From the NCBI RefSeq assembly GCF_042652085.1, contig NZ_JBHSJF010000006.1, positions 1,302,001 to 1,366,000 on the forward strand: 64,000 nt of DNA, read 5' to 3'. The position numbers and the translations under genes are program-made. The notes beneath the pieces are model-generated. The model was not told the origin of the DNA and made no database searches. It saw only the letters and a list, made by a program, of their open reading frames with translations. Positions within the stretch are counted from its first letter, which is position 1. Every line of letters begins with the position of its first letter. Positions 51,804-61,154 of this stretch are shown piece after piece. Origin of the DNA: Flaviflagellibacter deserti (lineage in GTDB: Bacteria; Pseudomonadota; Alphaproteobacteria; Rhizobiales; Methylopilaceae).

Positions 51804-51853
51804 GTGGGCGCGCACCCTAGATGACGGGGTTGTGTCGCTCAACGTCTGCCGGA

Positions 51854-52366
51854 TCAATCCGACGTTTTCGCTTCGTTGTCGCGGGCGTCGGCGCCTTGCT
51901 TCGGCAGCGCCGGCGAGACCAGCGCCAGAAGCGACAGGATGATCACCACGAGCACGGTCCCGGTCACCGCGATCACATAGGCGCCGATCCCGCATGCAAG
52001 GCCGATGGCGCCGGCCATCCACATTCCGGCGCCCGTTGTCAGACCCTTCACGCCGCGCCGGCCCTGGATGATCGTGCCGGCGGCGAGGAAGGCAACGCCG
52101 TTCGTCACCGCACCAATCACGCGCACCGGATCCGCCTGGATGAGATCGCCGCGCATGCGGGCGATGAGCTCGAAGGTGAGCAGCGCGAATGTGGCCGCGG
52201 CGAGCGACACCAGCATATGCGTCCGCATGCCCGCCGAATGCTGCCGATATTCGCGATCCAGGCCGACGACGAGGCCGAGGAGAGCCGCCGTCACCAGTCT
52301 GCTCATCATCGTTCCGATGCCGACCTCGGCATGAAGAACCCGTTCCGCTTCGAGTACGAAATCCAT
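51854..52366 (-). CDS. MgtC/SapB family membrane protein
   Basis: 170-aa membrane protein with about four to five helices, no large C-terminal domain. RLVTAALLGLVVGLDREY, SAGMRTHMLVSLAAATFALL and the RGVKGLTTGAGMWMAGAIGLACG stretch are the family signature. Such proteins support growth under low magnesium or low pH. The GGGAGG site precedes the ATG. Confidence 0.92.
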   Translation of the reverse strand: MDFVLEAERVLHAEVGIGTMMSRLVTAALLGLVVGLDREYRQHSAGMRTHMLVSLAAATFALLTFELIARMRGDLIQADPVRVIGAVTNGVAFLAAGTIIQGRRGVKGLTTGAGMWMAGAIGLACGIGAYVIAVTGTVLVVIILSLLALVSPALPKQGADARDNEAKTSD

Positions 52367-52419
52367 CGCCGCCTCCCGCTATTGTCTCGGGAGTTCAACC
52401 TTTCACGGTGCGGAAGGGT

Positions 52420-53163
52420 TCAACGCGAGAGCTGCTCTCTCACATCGGCCAGCATCGCCTCGACCGCGTTCGTCGCGGCGACCAGGGCCTCGGTATCGCG
52501 CGAGCGGACGACGAGGTTGGTGTTGTAGCCGCGCTCGTCCTGGAAGGGATAGCTGCCGATCGTCACCGCCGGATACGCTTTCTGGATGAGGCCGAGCGGC
52601 GTGCCGATATCGCCCTCCTTCAGGCCGGCCGGAATCGTCACCGACTGCACCTTCGGCCCGGTCTTCAGCGTCGGTGCGATCTCCACCAGCATGGCCTGCA
52701 TGATCTTCGGTACGCCGGCCATCACATGCACGTTGCCGATCCGGAAGCCCGGCGCCTTGGATACGCTGTTGACGATGAGATCGGCGCCGTTCGGGATGCG
52801 CGCCATCCGCAGCCGCGCTTCGTTGAGCACCATGCCGGGGATCTGCTGGAGCAAAGCGACGGCTCGCGGATCGTGATCGATGCCGACGCCAAACGCCTTG
52901 GCCACGCAATCGGCAGTGATGTCGTCATGCGTCGGGCCGATACCGCCAGTGGTGAAGACGTAGGTGTATTTCGCTCGAAGCGCGTTCACAGCCCCGACGA
53001 TCTCAGGCTCCTCATCGGGAACCACCCTCACCTCTTTCAGATCGATGCCGATCCCGGTCAACCAGTCGGCGATCGTGCCGATGTTCTGATCCTTGGTGCG
53101 GCCGGATAGGATTTCGTCGCCGATCACGAGGACGGCGGCAGTGACGATGTCGGGCGTGGTCAT
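52420..53163 (-). CDS. Molybdopterin-binding (CinA N-terminal/MoCF) domain protein
   Basis: 247-aa protein with the MoCF-biosynthesis fold of CinA (competence/damage-inducible A) but no C-terminal deamidase domain. VLVIGDEILSGRTKDQNIGTIADWLTGIG, FTTGGIGPTHDDITADCVAKAFG and AGVPKIMQAML are characteristic; a molybdopterin or pyrophosphatase-like role is possible. ATG 53163. It is 53 bp before the MgtC gene on the same strand. Confidence 0.9.
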   Translation of the reverse strand: MTTPDIVTAAVLVIGDEILSGRTKDQNIGTIADWLTGIGIDLKEVRVVPDEEPEIVGAVNALRAKYTYVFTTGGIGPTHDDITADCVAKAFGVGIDHDPRAVALLQQIPGMVLNEARLRMARIPNGADLIVNSVSKAPGFRIGNVHVMAGVPKIMQAMLVEIAPTLKTGPKVQSVTIPAGLKEGDIGTPLGLIQKAYPAVTIGSYPFQDERGYNTNLVVRSRDTEALVAATNAVEAMLADVREQLSR

Positions 53164-53212
53164 GGCGGGGATTTAAGGTGCCGCTCCCCGGTTCAGCAAG
53201 GGCGTTCGTGCC

Positions 53213-53237
53213 GGAACCCTGCGTCGGTCCACGCGTT
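53213..53237 (+). promoter_or_regulatory. EcfG-type promoter of the DUF3008 operon
   Basis: GGAAC (53213-53217), 16-bp spacer, CGTT (53234-53237), 38 bp before the DUF3008 start codon. Exact match to the EcfG consensus. Confidence 0.82.
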
Positions 53238-53274
53238 CCCGTCATGGGAAACCCAACACATTCGGGAGCGCATC

Positions 53275-53463
53275 ATGCCAGCCAAATCTGGAGCCCAACA
53301 GAAGGCCGCCGGAGCGGCCCTCGCCGCCAAGCGCGGAGACATGCCGAAATCGAAGCTGCGCGGCGCCTCAAAGCAGATGGTCGAGTCCATGAGCGAAAAG
53401 GAACTCGACAAGATGGCTTCGACCAAGCGCAAGGGAAAACCCGAGCACGCCGCAAAGCACTGA
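53275..53463 (+). CDS. DUF3008 family small protein
   Basis: 62-aa highly basic protein: MPAKSGAQQKAAGAALAAKRG followed by GASKQMVESMSEKELDKMAST and a Lys-rich end. This matches DUF3008, a general-stress type protein that is probably disordered. GGGAG precedes the ATG. It heads a three-gene unit behind an EcfG-type promoter. Confidence 0.9.
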   Translation: MPAKSGAQQKAAGAALAAKRGDMPKSKLRGASKQMVESMSEKELDKMASTKRKGKPEHAAKH

Positions 53464-53482
53464 ACCGGATCGGGGGGACGGA

Positions 53483-53707
53483 ATGGACAAGGAAGAACGC
53501 ATCCGACTGCGCGCCTATGAGATATGGATTCAGCTCGGCCAGCCGGAAGGCCGCGAGCGCGAACACTGGGAGCAGGCCCGGCGCGAGATGTGCGACCAGT
53601 TCAGGCCCGAGCCGGACGCCGACGGTCCGCTCGGGGCGCAGAAGGTAGAGCAGAAAGTCGAACAACCAGTCGGTGAGCGGCTGAAGGAGTCAACCGAGCT
53701 AGGATAA
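53483..53707 (+). CDS. DUF2934 family protein
   Basis: 74-aa protein. RLRAYEIWIQLGQPEGREREHWEQARREM is the DUF2934 core, a short helical domain common in Rhizobiales stress genes. The C-terminal part is acidic and Gln-rich. It lies 19 bp after the DUF3008 gene and 2 bp before the next. Confidence 0.9.
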   Translation: MDKEERIRLRAYEIWIQLGQPEGREREHWEQARREMCDQFRPEPDADGPLGAQKVEQKVEQPVGERLKESTELG

Positions 53708-53709
53708 TC

Positions 53710-54219
53710 ATGGCCAGAAGTTCGAGAAGAACAGGAGACAGCGCCCGTCAAAAGGCGCTGGGAGAAACGCCGAAGAACCCCGAACCCATGGCCGAGACCG
53801 ATCTTCCGATGAGATCGGTCCTGAAACGCTATTCTTATGCGTGGATCACGCTCGGACTGTTCCTCTTCTCGATCGCGGGCCACTGGATCTTCGGCTGGTT
53901 CGCCTACATCGACGAGCAGCGCGCACTCAGTCAGCCCATCACCCTTTCGGGCTACTCGGTCGAGATGCTGCGCGACACGTTCGAGAACTGGCAATCGGAA
54001 TTTCTACAACTGCTATGGCAGGTCGGTGGTCTCGCACTCTTCCTTTATGTCGGCTCGCCGCAGTCGAAGGAAGGCGATGAGCGACTGGAAGCCAAGATCG
54101 ACGTTCTTATCCGGAAGCTAGATCCCAAAGGCGCCGAGGACGAGATCCGCGCCCTCGACGCCGCCTATGCGGGCCAGCATTCGCGCGCCGGACAAAGGAA
54201 AACCCGCCGTCGTTCCTGA
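53710..54219 (+). CDS. DUF6766-like membrane protein
   Basis: 169-aa protein with two predicted membrane helices (about 43-65 and 98-115). YAWITLGLFLFSIAGHWIFGWFAYIDEQ and TFENWQSEFLQLLWQVGGLALFLYVGSPQSKE resemble DUF6766. A charged cytoplasmic tail follows and ends in an Arg-rich cluster. Last gene of the stress-type operon. It converges on the second chemoreceptor with a CCTGACGG/CCGTCAGG repeat over the junction (54215-54251). Confidence 0.8.
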   Translation: MARSSRRTGDSARQKALGETPKNPEPMAETDLPMRSVLKRYSYAWITLGLFLFSIAGHWIFGWFAYIDEQRALSQPITLSGYSVEMLRDTFENWQSEFLQLLWQVGGLALFLYVGSPQSKEGDERLEAKIDVLIRKLDPKGAEDEIRALDAAYAGQHSRAGQRKTRRRS

Positions 54220-54246
54220 CGGTGGACTTTCGTTTCAAATCGTCCG

Positions 54247-55926
54247 TCAGGCGACGCGGACTCGTCCGATGAACGCCGACACCTGATCGCGGAGATCGTT
54301 TGCCTGCTTGGCCAGGCTGACCGAGGCGCCCACGATCTCCTCGGATACCTTGCCGGTGGACGCCGCAGCCTCGCTAACGCCGGAGATGTTCGACGACACC
54401 TCCTTCGTGCCGGTCGAGGCCTGGACGACGTTGCGGGCGATTTCCTGCGTCGCCGCGCCCTGCTCTTCCACCGCCGTGGCGATAGCGCCGGAAATGTTGT
54501 CGATCTGGCTGATCGAATTGCTGATCCCGGTGATCGCCTGCACAACCTCATTGGTCGCCCCCTGAACGGCCTGGATCTGCGAGGCGATCTCCTCGGTGGC
54601 CCGCGACGTCTGGGCCGCGAGTTGCTTCACTTCCTGGGCGACGACGGCGAAACCGCGTCCCGCCTCGCCGGCACGTGCTGCTTCGATGGTCGCGTTGAGC
54701 GCCAGAAGGTTCGTCTGCGCGGAGACGTCGCCGATCAGGCCGACGACTTCGCCGATACGCTGGGCGCTCTGCGCGAGCCCCTGGACGAGGGTCACCGTGC
54801 TCGACGCCTGGTTCGTCGCCGTCGTGGTCGCGGTGGCCGCCGAGGTCACCTGCTCGGCGATCTCGTGGATCGATTTTGAGAGCTCCTCCGCAGCGGCGGC
54901 GACGGTCTGCACATTGGTGGTCGCCTGTTCGGATGCCGCCGCGACCGCGTTCGACTGTCGGCTCGTTTCCTCCGCGGCGGAGGACATGGTCTCGGCATTG
55001 GCCTGAAGCTGCTGTGCCGACGCCGACACCGCCTGCACCACGCCCATCACCTCGACCTCGAACCTATCGGCGAGGTCGTTCATCGCCGCCCGCTTCTCGG
55101 CCTCGGCACGCGCCTTCTGCGCTTCCTGCTCGGCCTCGAGCTGTTTCACCGCGATCGCGTTCTGCTTGAAAACGTCGACCGCCTTGGCCATGTCGCCGAC
55201 CTCGTCCTTGCGCTTCTGCCCATCGACCGAGACGGTGAGATCGCCTCCGGCCAGAGCCGCCATCGTCACCGACATCCGGGCCAGCGGGCGGGAAATCAGG
55301 CCGATCGTCATCCAGACCGCGAGCATGAAGACCACGCCGAGGCCGATGAGGGAAACGACCATGTTTTCCGTCTGCGCGCTCTCCGCCGTTGCCGCCGCCT
55401 GTTCGGCCTTTCGTTCCATTTCCTGGGAGTCGGCATTGGTCTTGTTACGGATCTTGGTGCGCAGTTCGTCGATCGCATCGTCGACCTTGTGCGCAATCGG
55501 CAGCGCCTGGTCGACGCGGCCGGCCATTGCGAGGTCGGCAGCCTTGTTGGCCTCGTCGCTGATATCCTCGAAGTCGTCGAGGAAGCTCTCGTAGATCGTG
55601 CTGTCGTCGGGATCGAGCTTCTGCAGCTGCGAGACCTGCTCCTGATACTCCTTGCGGGCCTTCTTCACCTCGTCGCGGGCGCTCTTCGCGTCCTCGCCAT
55701 GGAAGGCAAAGGTCTCGTACATGCCCGAGCTCAGGATCACGAGACGAAGGTTCAGCCTCGTCATCGCGACGAGTGTCGGGCTCGTATGCTCGACGAGCTC
55801 CATATAGGTCGTCTCGACCTCGGATATCTTCTTGTCGGAGAACACAACACCGAAGATCGCCACGCCCGCCATGGCGATCAGCACGCACATCACTTTGTAC
55901 ACGAGCTTCAGGTTGGTGAATTTCAT
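54247..55926 (-). CDS. Methyl-accepting chemotaxis protein
   Basis: Chemoreceptor of 559 aa. TM1 about 9-29, a helical periplasmic region of about 160 residues (four-helix-bundle type, containing ELVEHTSPTLVAMTRLNLRLV), TM2 about 185-208, HAMP about 210-265 and a cytoplasmic coiled coil with the hairpin tip EAARAGEAGRGFAVVAQEVK. It ends FIGRVRVA without a CheR tether. ATG 55926, GGGGGAC upstream. The ligand is unknown. Confidence 0.95.
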   Translation of the reverse strand: MKFTNLKLVYKVMCVLIAMAGVAIFGVVFSDKKISEVETTYMELVEHTSPTLVAMTRLNLRLVILSSGMYETFAFHGEDAKSARDEVKKARKEYQEQVSQLQKLDPDDSTIYESFLDDFEDISDEANKAADLAMAGRVDQALPIAHKVDDAIDELRTKIRNKTNADSQEMERKAEQAAATAESAQTENMVVSLIGLGVVFMLAVWMTIGLISRPLARMSVTMAALAGGDLTVSVDGQKRKDEVGDMAKAVDVFKQNAIAVKQLEAEQEAQKARAEAEKRAAMNDLADRFEVEVMGVVQAVSASAQQLQANAETMSSAAEETSRQSNAVAAASEQATTNVQTVAAAAEELSKSIHEIAEQVTSAATATTTATNQASSTVTLVQGLAQSAQRIGEVVGLIGDVSAQTNLLALNATIEAARAGEAGRGFAVVAQEVKQLAAQTSRATEEIASQIQAVQGATNEVVQAITGISNSISQIDNISGAIATAVEEQGAATQEIARNVVQASTGTKEVSSNISGVSEAAASTGKVSEEIVGASVSLAKQANDLRDQVSAFIGRVRVA

Positions 55927-56331
55927 AGCCGTCCCCCGGACCCTGTTTTCACCTTCGAGGGAGCCACCCACATGGTTAACGGTTTATTTCCTCCGCTGGA
56001 TCGTCACCGGAGACCTTACCCTTTACGGGAAACTACATGGTCCAGATCTCGAAAGTTCCGTCTCTCTAGAGATTTCGGAGGTCTCCCGCCGGACTCGAAA
56101 TCTGTTGATTCAGTAAGGAAATCTGTTCACGCCTCCGGGATCGGATTTCATCAACTTCGATACGCTCCTCCTTTCGTCTAATGAGCTATAATATCAGCGT
56201 GATTTCGCGCGGCTGGTCGGTTTCGGGATGCGGCCGGCCGAGGATCGAGGAGCAATTTGCCGGAATCGAGACGTGGAATGTCAGGATTTCTGACGTATCC
56301 GTAGTTCTACTGTGGTGTTACCACTTGAATC
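55927..56331. other. 405-bp intergenic region
   Basis: No gene seen. It should hold the chemoreceptor promoter on the minus strand. On the plus side, close to the 95-aa gene, are a short inverted repeat GTCAG-GATTT-CTGAC (56280-56294) and TGGT-GTT-ACCA just before the start, possible regulator sites. Confidence 0.4.
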
Positions 56332-56619
56332 ATGGACAGCGCCCTCGACCCTCAGCTCGGCCGTTTTCTGCGCAAGCTTTCGTTCGCAGGCGGGCGCATT
56401 CTTCTCGGCGACGTGGAAACCGTGCGGCAGATCGACGAGACCTGCGCGCTCCGCGCCGAGCGGCGCGACCTCGTCCGCTTCGCGCTTGCGGGTCCGTTCG
56501 GGTTGCGATCGCATTTCGAGCTGACGCCGCACGGCTGGCGCGCGCTCGGGCTGACCCCGCCCCAGCGCAGGGAGCACCCCGCGCTGGCATTCGCCCTGAG
56601 ATTTCTCGGCCTGCGCTGA
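56332..56619 (+). CDS. Hypothetical protein (95 aa)
   Basis: Cytoplasmic protein of unknown function, mixed helix and strand, with FVGG-like core RILLGDVETVRQIDETCALRA and RRDLVRFALAGPFGLRSHFELTPHGWRALGL, which could be a small winged-helix or antitoxin-like fold. No partner gene is adjacent. Ribosome site weak. It converges with 2 bp on the membrane protein gene. Confidence 0.55.
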   Translation: MDSALDPQLGRFLRKLSFAGGRILLGDVETVRQIDETCALRAERRDLVRFALAGPFGLRSHFELTPHGWRALGLTPPQRREHPALAFALRFLGLR

Positions 56620-56621
56620 GA

Positions 56622-57125
56622 TCAGGCCGGAGTTGGCATCACGCCGCCGCCGAACTCGCCCTTGAACTTGATCACCGAGAAAACGCCGAGGACCAGGAAG
56701 GCGACGAGGCCGATGACCTGCGCGATCAGGACCGGCGGCTCGGCACCGGTCGGCGCCAGCGCGTTGAGGAACGGGATCTTCTGGAACGATTGGACGATCG
56801 TCACGACCAGCAGAAGATAGACGTTCAGCACCATGGTCGCGACATAGATCCAGCGCAGATGGCCGGCGTAATGGGCGCGGCGGGCATAGAGAGCGATCGC
56901 CAAAGTGACGAGCGCGATGATGCCGAAGACGATGCCGGGCGTGATGACCGTGATCGGGAACAAGAAGCCGGTCACGCTGCAGGCGATCGCGGTGACGAGG
57001 AACCAGAAGGTCCAGGTCGAGACCCGGCCATGCAGAAAGCCGGAGATGACCGGCCAGCCGAGCACCAGGGCGACCAGACTGATCGCTGTGTGCACGAGCG
57101 TCAGCAGATAAATGTAGCTCGACAT
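56622..57125 (-). CDS. Four-to-five-helix membrane protein (167 aa)
   Basis: Integral membrane protein of unknown function with about five helices: YLLTLVHTAISLVALVLGW, WTFWFLVTAIACSVTGFLFP, IVFGIIALVTLAIALYA, ATMVLNVYLLLVVTIVQSF and VIGLVAFLVLGVF. One conserved-looking His (LVHTAIS) and RRAHYAGHLRW could bind a metal or heme. It resembles DUF2306-type proteins only loosely. Confidence 0.75.
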   Translation of the reverse strand: MSSYIYLLTLVHTAISLVALVLGWPVISGFLHGRVSTWTFWFLVTAIACSVTGFLFPITVITPGIVFGIIALVTLAIALYARRAHYAGHLRWIYVATMVLNVYLLLVVTIVQSFQKIPFLNALAPTGAEPPVLIAQVIGLVAFLVLGVFSVIKFKGEFGGGVMPTPA

Positions 57126-57234
57126 CGCAAAACCTCCCCCAAAAGGCCCGCCCCTGACCCCCGAATTGGAGTCATTCCAGAGAGGAGGATAGCACTCCTG
57201 TAGCGCTTCGGCCCGTCGGCTGTCCGCGCTCCCC

Positions 57235-57267
57235 GTTACCGTTACCTTGCGGCGACGTAACTGTTAC
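57235..57267. repeat. Four GTTAC/GTAAC units upstream of mscS
   Basis: GTTAC at 57235-57239, 57241-57245 and 57263-57267, and the inverse GTAAC at 57257-57261. They lie about 85-115 bp before the channel gene and look like binding-site half units. Confidence 0.4.
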
Positions 57268-57349
57268 GCGCGCCGAAGCTTCCGCATTCGCGCTAGCATG
57301 AAACCACACACCGACGGATCGGCTGCAAGAGACGAAAGGCCGAGGAATT

Positions 57350-59200
57350 GTGAGTGAAACGGCGGCGGCAGACGACATCACCTCCCTGATTTCCGGGCTT
57401 GAACATCTCGCCGAGGAGTTCGTCAGCGGCTTGGACGCCCGATCGGACGCCTTGCGCGCCGTGCCCGCCGAGTTTGAAGGCCTGAACGCCTCGCTCGCGA
57501 GTGCCGGAACATCGGGCCCTTTTCTTTTATTCCAGATCATCCTGACTGTGTCGCTCGTCGCGGGCATGCTGGTGCTGGTCAATCGCTGGCTCACGAAGAG
57601 GACGGACGCGCGCAGCGTCTGGCGCAAATTCCTCGCGAGCATCGAGGCCGCGGCCCTCGCGCTGGTCTTCGGCTTCATCGCGACGCAAGTCCTCACCGGC
57701 GCCGGCCTGCCGATGCGGACACTGCGGCTCTGGGCTGTCGTCACCATTGCGGGCTTTCTGATACTCGCCACCGTGAGATTCATCCTCATGGCATCGCGGC
57801 GAACCGAAACTCCGAGCCGCTCCATCCATCTCAGGGCGCTGGTGCGCGACCTCTCCGTCGTCGTCGCCTTCGCAATCATCGGCGTTGCGCTGATCGCGAC
57901 ACTGCGGCTTTGGAATGCTGGACCGGGTCTGGAGGATCTGGTCCGGACGGGACTGGTCGGTATTCCGGCCTATCTTCTGTTTGCCGCCGTCGCATGGCGT
58001 AACAGGCGCACGATGGCGGTCGCGGCAGCCGGTCCACGTCCCAGAAGCCGCTGGCGCACCGGTCTCGCCAGATCATGGCCGGGGATCATCATCGGGTTTC
58101 TGATCGTCACCTTTCTCAGCACCCAGGGCGCCCTGACCATGGGAAGGGCCTTTCCCGGATCAGCCGTCCTGCTGACGGGGCTGATGTTTGTCGCGATCCC
58201 GCATCTGGACGCGATGATCGGAAGCTGGGCGCGACGAGGACTGGAATCTCCCGACATCTCGATCCTCGCGGCCGCGGGACGCCAGACAGCCCGATTCGCG
58301 GTGGTGATCATCATACTCAGCATGCTCGCGACGATATGGGCGACGCCGCTGGCGGACGGTTTCGGAATAGATCTCGGACAGGTCGCCCGCGACTCGTTCG
58401 GACTGGCGTTGATCCTCATGGCGACGGCGTTCCTGTGGAACTTGGTCGGAACGGCCGCGGGTCGCGCCCTGCGACCGGAGCTTCCAGCTGTTGGTGAAGA
58501 TGCGGAGGTGCCGAACGCACCGCGATCCCGTCTCGGCACCCTTGTCCCGCTACTGAGCGGCATCGGCAAAGCAAGCATTGTCGTACTGGCACTGCTTTCG
58601 GTCCTGGTATCGATCGGCGTCAATGTGTGGCCGCTGATCACCGGCCTGAGCATCTTCGGATTGGCGATCGGTTTCGGCTCGCAAACGCTCGTGAAGGATG
58701 TTGTGTCCGGCCTGTTTTTCCTGATCGACGATGCTTTCCGCTTCGGCGAATACATCGAAACCTCGGGCGCCAAGGGAACCGTGGAGAAGATTTCGGTCCG
58801 GTCCGTTTGCTTGCGAGGCACGCGTGGGACCCTGGCGACGGTGCCATATGGCCAGATCGGCAAGATCCAGAATTTCAGCCGCGATTGGGTGATCGAAAAG
58901 CTGGCGTTCCGGGTCGCGTTCGACACCGACGTGGAGAAAGTCCGGAAGATCATCAAGAAGATCGGCGAGGACATCGCTGCCGACCCCGAACTTGCGGTCG
59001 ATCTTCTGGAACCGCTGAAGAGCAAGGGCATAGGCGAGGTCGAGGACGGCACGCTGATCATCCATGCCAAATTCAGAGCGAAGGCCGGTCAGCAGTCGTT
59101 GATCCGCCGGGCCGCCCTGACGGCTATACACAGTGCATTCCGTGAAAACGGTATTAGGGCCGTTCCGAAGCCGCTAACCGCCAATCCGGATGCGGCATAG
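57350..59200 (+). CDS. MscS-family mechanosensitive channel
   Basis: Large MscS-type channel of 616 aa with an extended membrane part of about nine to ten helices and a C-terminal MscS core. The pore helix and beta domain are in GLAIGFGSQTLVKDVVSGLFFLIDD and RFGEYIETSGAKGTVEKISVR, then VPYGQIGKIQNFSRDW. It opens on membrane tension during osmotic downshift. The start is GTG 57350 with GAGGAATT upstream. A four-copy GTTAC/GTAAC site lies upstream. Confidence 0.93.
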   Translation: MSETAAADDITSLISGLEHLAEEFVSGLDARSDALRAVPAEFEGLNASLASAGTSGPFLLFQIILTVSLVAGMLVLVNRWLTKRTDARSVWRKFLASIEAAALALVFGFIATQVLTGAGLPMRTLRLWAVVTIAGFLILATVRFILMASRRTETPSRSIHLRALVRDLSVVVAFAIIGVALIATLRLWNAGPGLEDLVRTGLVGIPAYLLFAAVAWRNRRTMAVAAAGPRPRSRWRTGLARSWPGIIIGFLIVTFLSTQGALTMGRAFPGSAVLLTGLMFVAIPHLDAMIGSWARRGLESPDISILAAAGRQTARFAVVIIILSMLATIWATPLADGFGIDLGQVARDSFGLALILMATAFLWNLVGTAAGRALRPELPAVGEDAEVPNAPRSRLGTLVPLLSGIGKASIVVLALLSVLVSIGVNVWPLITGLSIFGLAIGFGSQTLVKDVVSGLFFLIDDAFRFGEYIETSGAKGTVEKISVRSVCLRGTRGTLATVPYGQIGKIQNFSRDWVIEKLAFRVAFDTDVEKVRKIIKKIGEDIAADPELAVDLLEPLKSKGIGEVEDGTLIIHAKFRAKAGQQSLIRRAALTAIHSAFRENGIRAVPKPLTANPDAA

Positions 59201-59241
59201 GCGGCCAATGCACGTCATCTGGTCAAATTCGTCCGCGGAAA

Positions 59242-60447
59242 CTATTCCGCCGGAGAATAACCGAGACCCGCCCGCACTCTCTGCCGGTCGATCGCCCACA
59301 GCGCCCCTACCGCCAGCAAAGCCAGACCGACCAGGAGGCACAGCCCCACCGCCGTCCCTGCCCGCTCGAGCACCAGCGCGAAGGCGAAGGGGGCGATCGA
59401 GGAGAGAATGAGCCTTGCCGAGGTGAGTTTCCCGATCCGCGCGCCATAGCCCCGCGAGCCGAACAGAGCGAGCGGAACCGTGCCCCGGACGATGCTGGTG
59501 AGGCCGGAGCCAAGGCCGAACAGAGCGGAGAACATGAGCGCCGCGACCAGCCAGGGAGAGGCAACGGCCAGAAGCCCCAGCGCCAGCACCATCATGCCGG
59601 CCGAGATCATTGCCAGCCTGAGCGGATGAAGCTCGCGACCGAAGCCCATATTGACCACTCGGCTGAGAACCTGCGCTGGACCGAAGACGGCGCCGACGAT
59701 GGCGCTCATCGAGCCGAGGCCGAGCGCCGTCAGGAGCGGAATCATGTGAACCAGCAAAGCAGAGATGACGAAACCGACGAGGGAGAAGCCAATGAGGAGG
59801 AGCGCGAAGGCGCGGCGCTCGCTGCCCATCGATGGACGGTCGGCGGTATCGCCGTCCGGGATCGTGGCGCAGTCTGCTCCGCCCGTTCGGGGCTGGCGCG
59901 CGACCCAGATGTGAATGGGTAAGCAGAGCACGACGTGAAGCCCGGCGTACCAGAGATAGACGTCCCGCCACGACATGATGTCGTGCAGCGCCGAGGTAAG
60001 CGGCCAGAAGATGGTCGAGGCGAAACCGGCGATCAGAGTGAGATGGGTGATCCGGCGATTGGCATCCGAGCCGGTGAGTTGGACCAGAGCGGCGAAGGCT
60101 GCCTCGTATTGCACGAAGATCGCCGTCACCTCGATCGCGACGAGGCCCATGGCGAGCATGGGAGCATTGCCGGCTGTTGCGCACAGGACGAGCGCGGCGG
60201 CGGCGGCGAGCGAGCCGAAGGTCATGACGGCGCCGGCGCCATGCCGATCCACAGCCCGGCCGACGAACGGTGAGACGAGGCCACCCGCGAGCAGGGCCAA
60301 CGAGAACGCGCCATAGACCCAGCCGATGGCGAGGCCGAGATCCTCGGCCATGGAGGGCGCCAGCACGCTGAACGAATAATACAGCGTGCCGTAGCCGACG
60401 ATCTGGGTAAGGCCGAACAGCCAGACGAGAATGGCCGCGCGCGACAT
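59242..60447 (-). CDS. MFS transporter of the arsenic operon
   Basis: Major facilitator exporter of 401 aa with twelve predicted helices. The cytoplasmic loop 2-3 motif is GGLVSPFVGRAVDRHGAG. It is the last gene of a four-gene operon; its ATG overlaps the arsH stop as TGATG. Operon context suggests export of arsenite or organoarsenicals, as known for ArsK-type MFS proteins, but the substrate cannot be told from sequence. Confidence 0.85.
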   Translation of the reverse strand: MSRAAILVWLFGLTQIVGYGTLYYSFSVLAPSMAEDLGLAIGWVYGAFSLALLAGGLVSPFVGRAVDRHGAGAVMTFGSLAAAAALVLCATAGNAPMLAMGLVAIEVTAIFVQYEAAFAALVQLTGSDANRRITHLTLIAGFASTIFWPLTSALHDIMSWRDVYLWYAGLHVVLCLPIHIWVARQPRTGGADCATIPDGDTADRPSMGSERRAFALLLIGFSLVGFVISALLVHMIPLLTALGLGSMSAIVGAVFGPAQVLSRVVNMGFGRELHPLRLAMISAGMMVLALGLLAVASPWLVAALMFSALFGLGSGLTSIVRGTVPLALFGSRGYGARIGKLTSARLILSSIAPFAFALVLERAGTAVGLCLLVGLALLAVGALWAIDRQRVRAGLGYSPAE

Positions 60448-61154
60448 CAGATAGACTTCAGCGCGACGCGGGATTCAAGTTCCGAGGCGCGTTCTCGGCG
60501 CTCGCTGTAGCGGTCGGTGAGATATCGCGAGACGTCGCGCGTGAGCAGCGTGAACTTGACCAATTCCTCCATGACGTCGACGACGCGGTCGTAATAGGCG
60601 GACGGCTTCATCCGCCCCGCTTCGTCGAATTCCTGGAACGCCTTGGCGACCGAGGACTGGTTGGGGATGGTGATCATCCGCATCCAGCGGCCGAGCTGAC
60701 GGAGCTGATTGACCGCGTTGAAGCTCTGCGAGCCGCCGGACACCTGCATCACGGCGAGCGTCCGCCCCTGTGTCGGACGGACGGAGCCGACGGAGAGCGG
60801 AATCCAGTCGATCTGGGCCTTCATGACGCCGGAAATCGTTCCGTGGCGCTCGGGGCTGCACCAGACCTGCCCCTCCGACCATTGCGACAGCTCGCGAAGC
60901 TCGCGCACCTTCGGATGGTTGTCTGGCTCGGCATCGGGCAGCGGCAGGCCGGCGGGATCAAAGATGCGGACTTCCGCGCCGAAATATTCGAGCAGCCGGG
61001 CGGCCTCTTGGGTGAGGAAGCGGCTGTAGGAGCGCGCGCGGAGCGAGCCGTAGAGCATCAGGATGCGCGGGCTATGGGTGCCAATCGGCACGGACAGCCG
61101 CTCCCTGTCCGGCGGCTCGATGACGCCCGGCATCACGTTTGGCAAATCAAGCAC
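60447..61154 (-). CDS. arsH: Arsenical resistance protein ArsH
   Basis: NADPH-dependent FMN reductase of 235 aa that oxidises trivalent organoarsenicals. RILMLYGSLRARSYSRFLTQEAARLLEYFGAEVRIFDP, SPERHGTISGVMKAQIDWIPLSVG and TLAVMQVSGGSQSFNAVNQLRQLGRWMRM are the ArsH signature. The N-terminal 30 residues are the usual extension. Its start overlaps the flavoprotein gene stop by 8 bp. Confidence 0.95.
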   Translation of the reverse strand: MLDLPNVMPGVIEPPDRERLSVPIGTHSPRILMLYGSLRARSYSRFLTQEAARLLEYFGAEVRIFDPAGLPLPDAEPDNHPKVRELRELSQWSEGQVWCSPERHGTISGVMKAQIDWIPLSVGSVRPTQGRTLAVMQVSGGSQSFNAVNQLRQLGRWMRMITIPNQSSVAKAFQEFDEAGRMKPSAYYDRVVDVMEELVKFTLLTRDVSRYLTDRYSERRERASELESRVALKSI

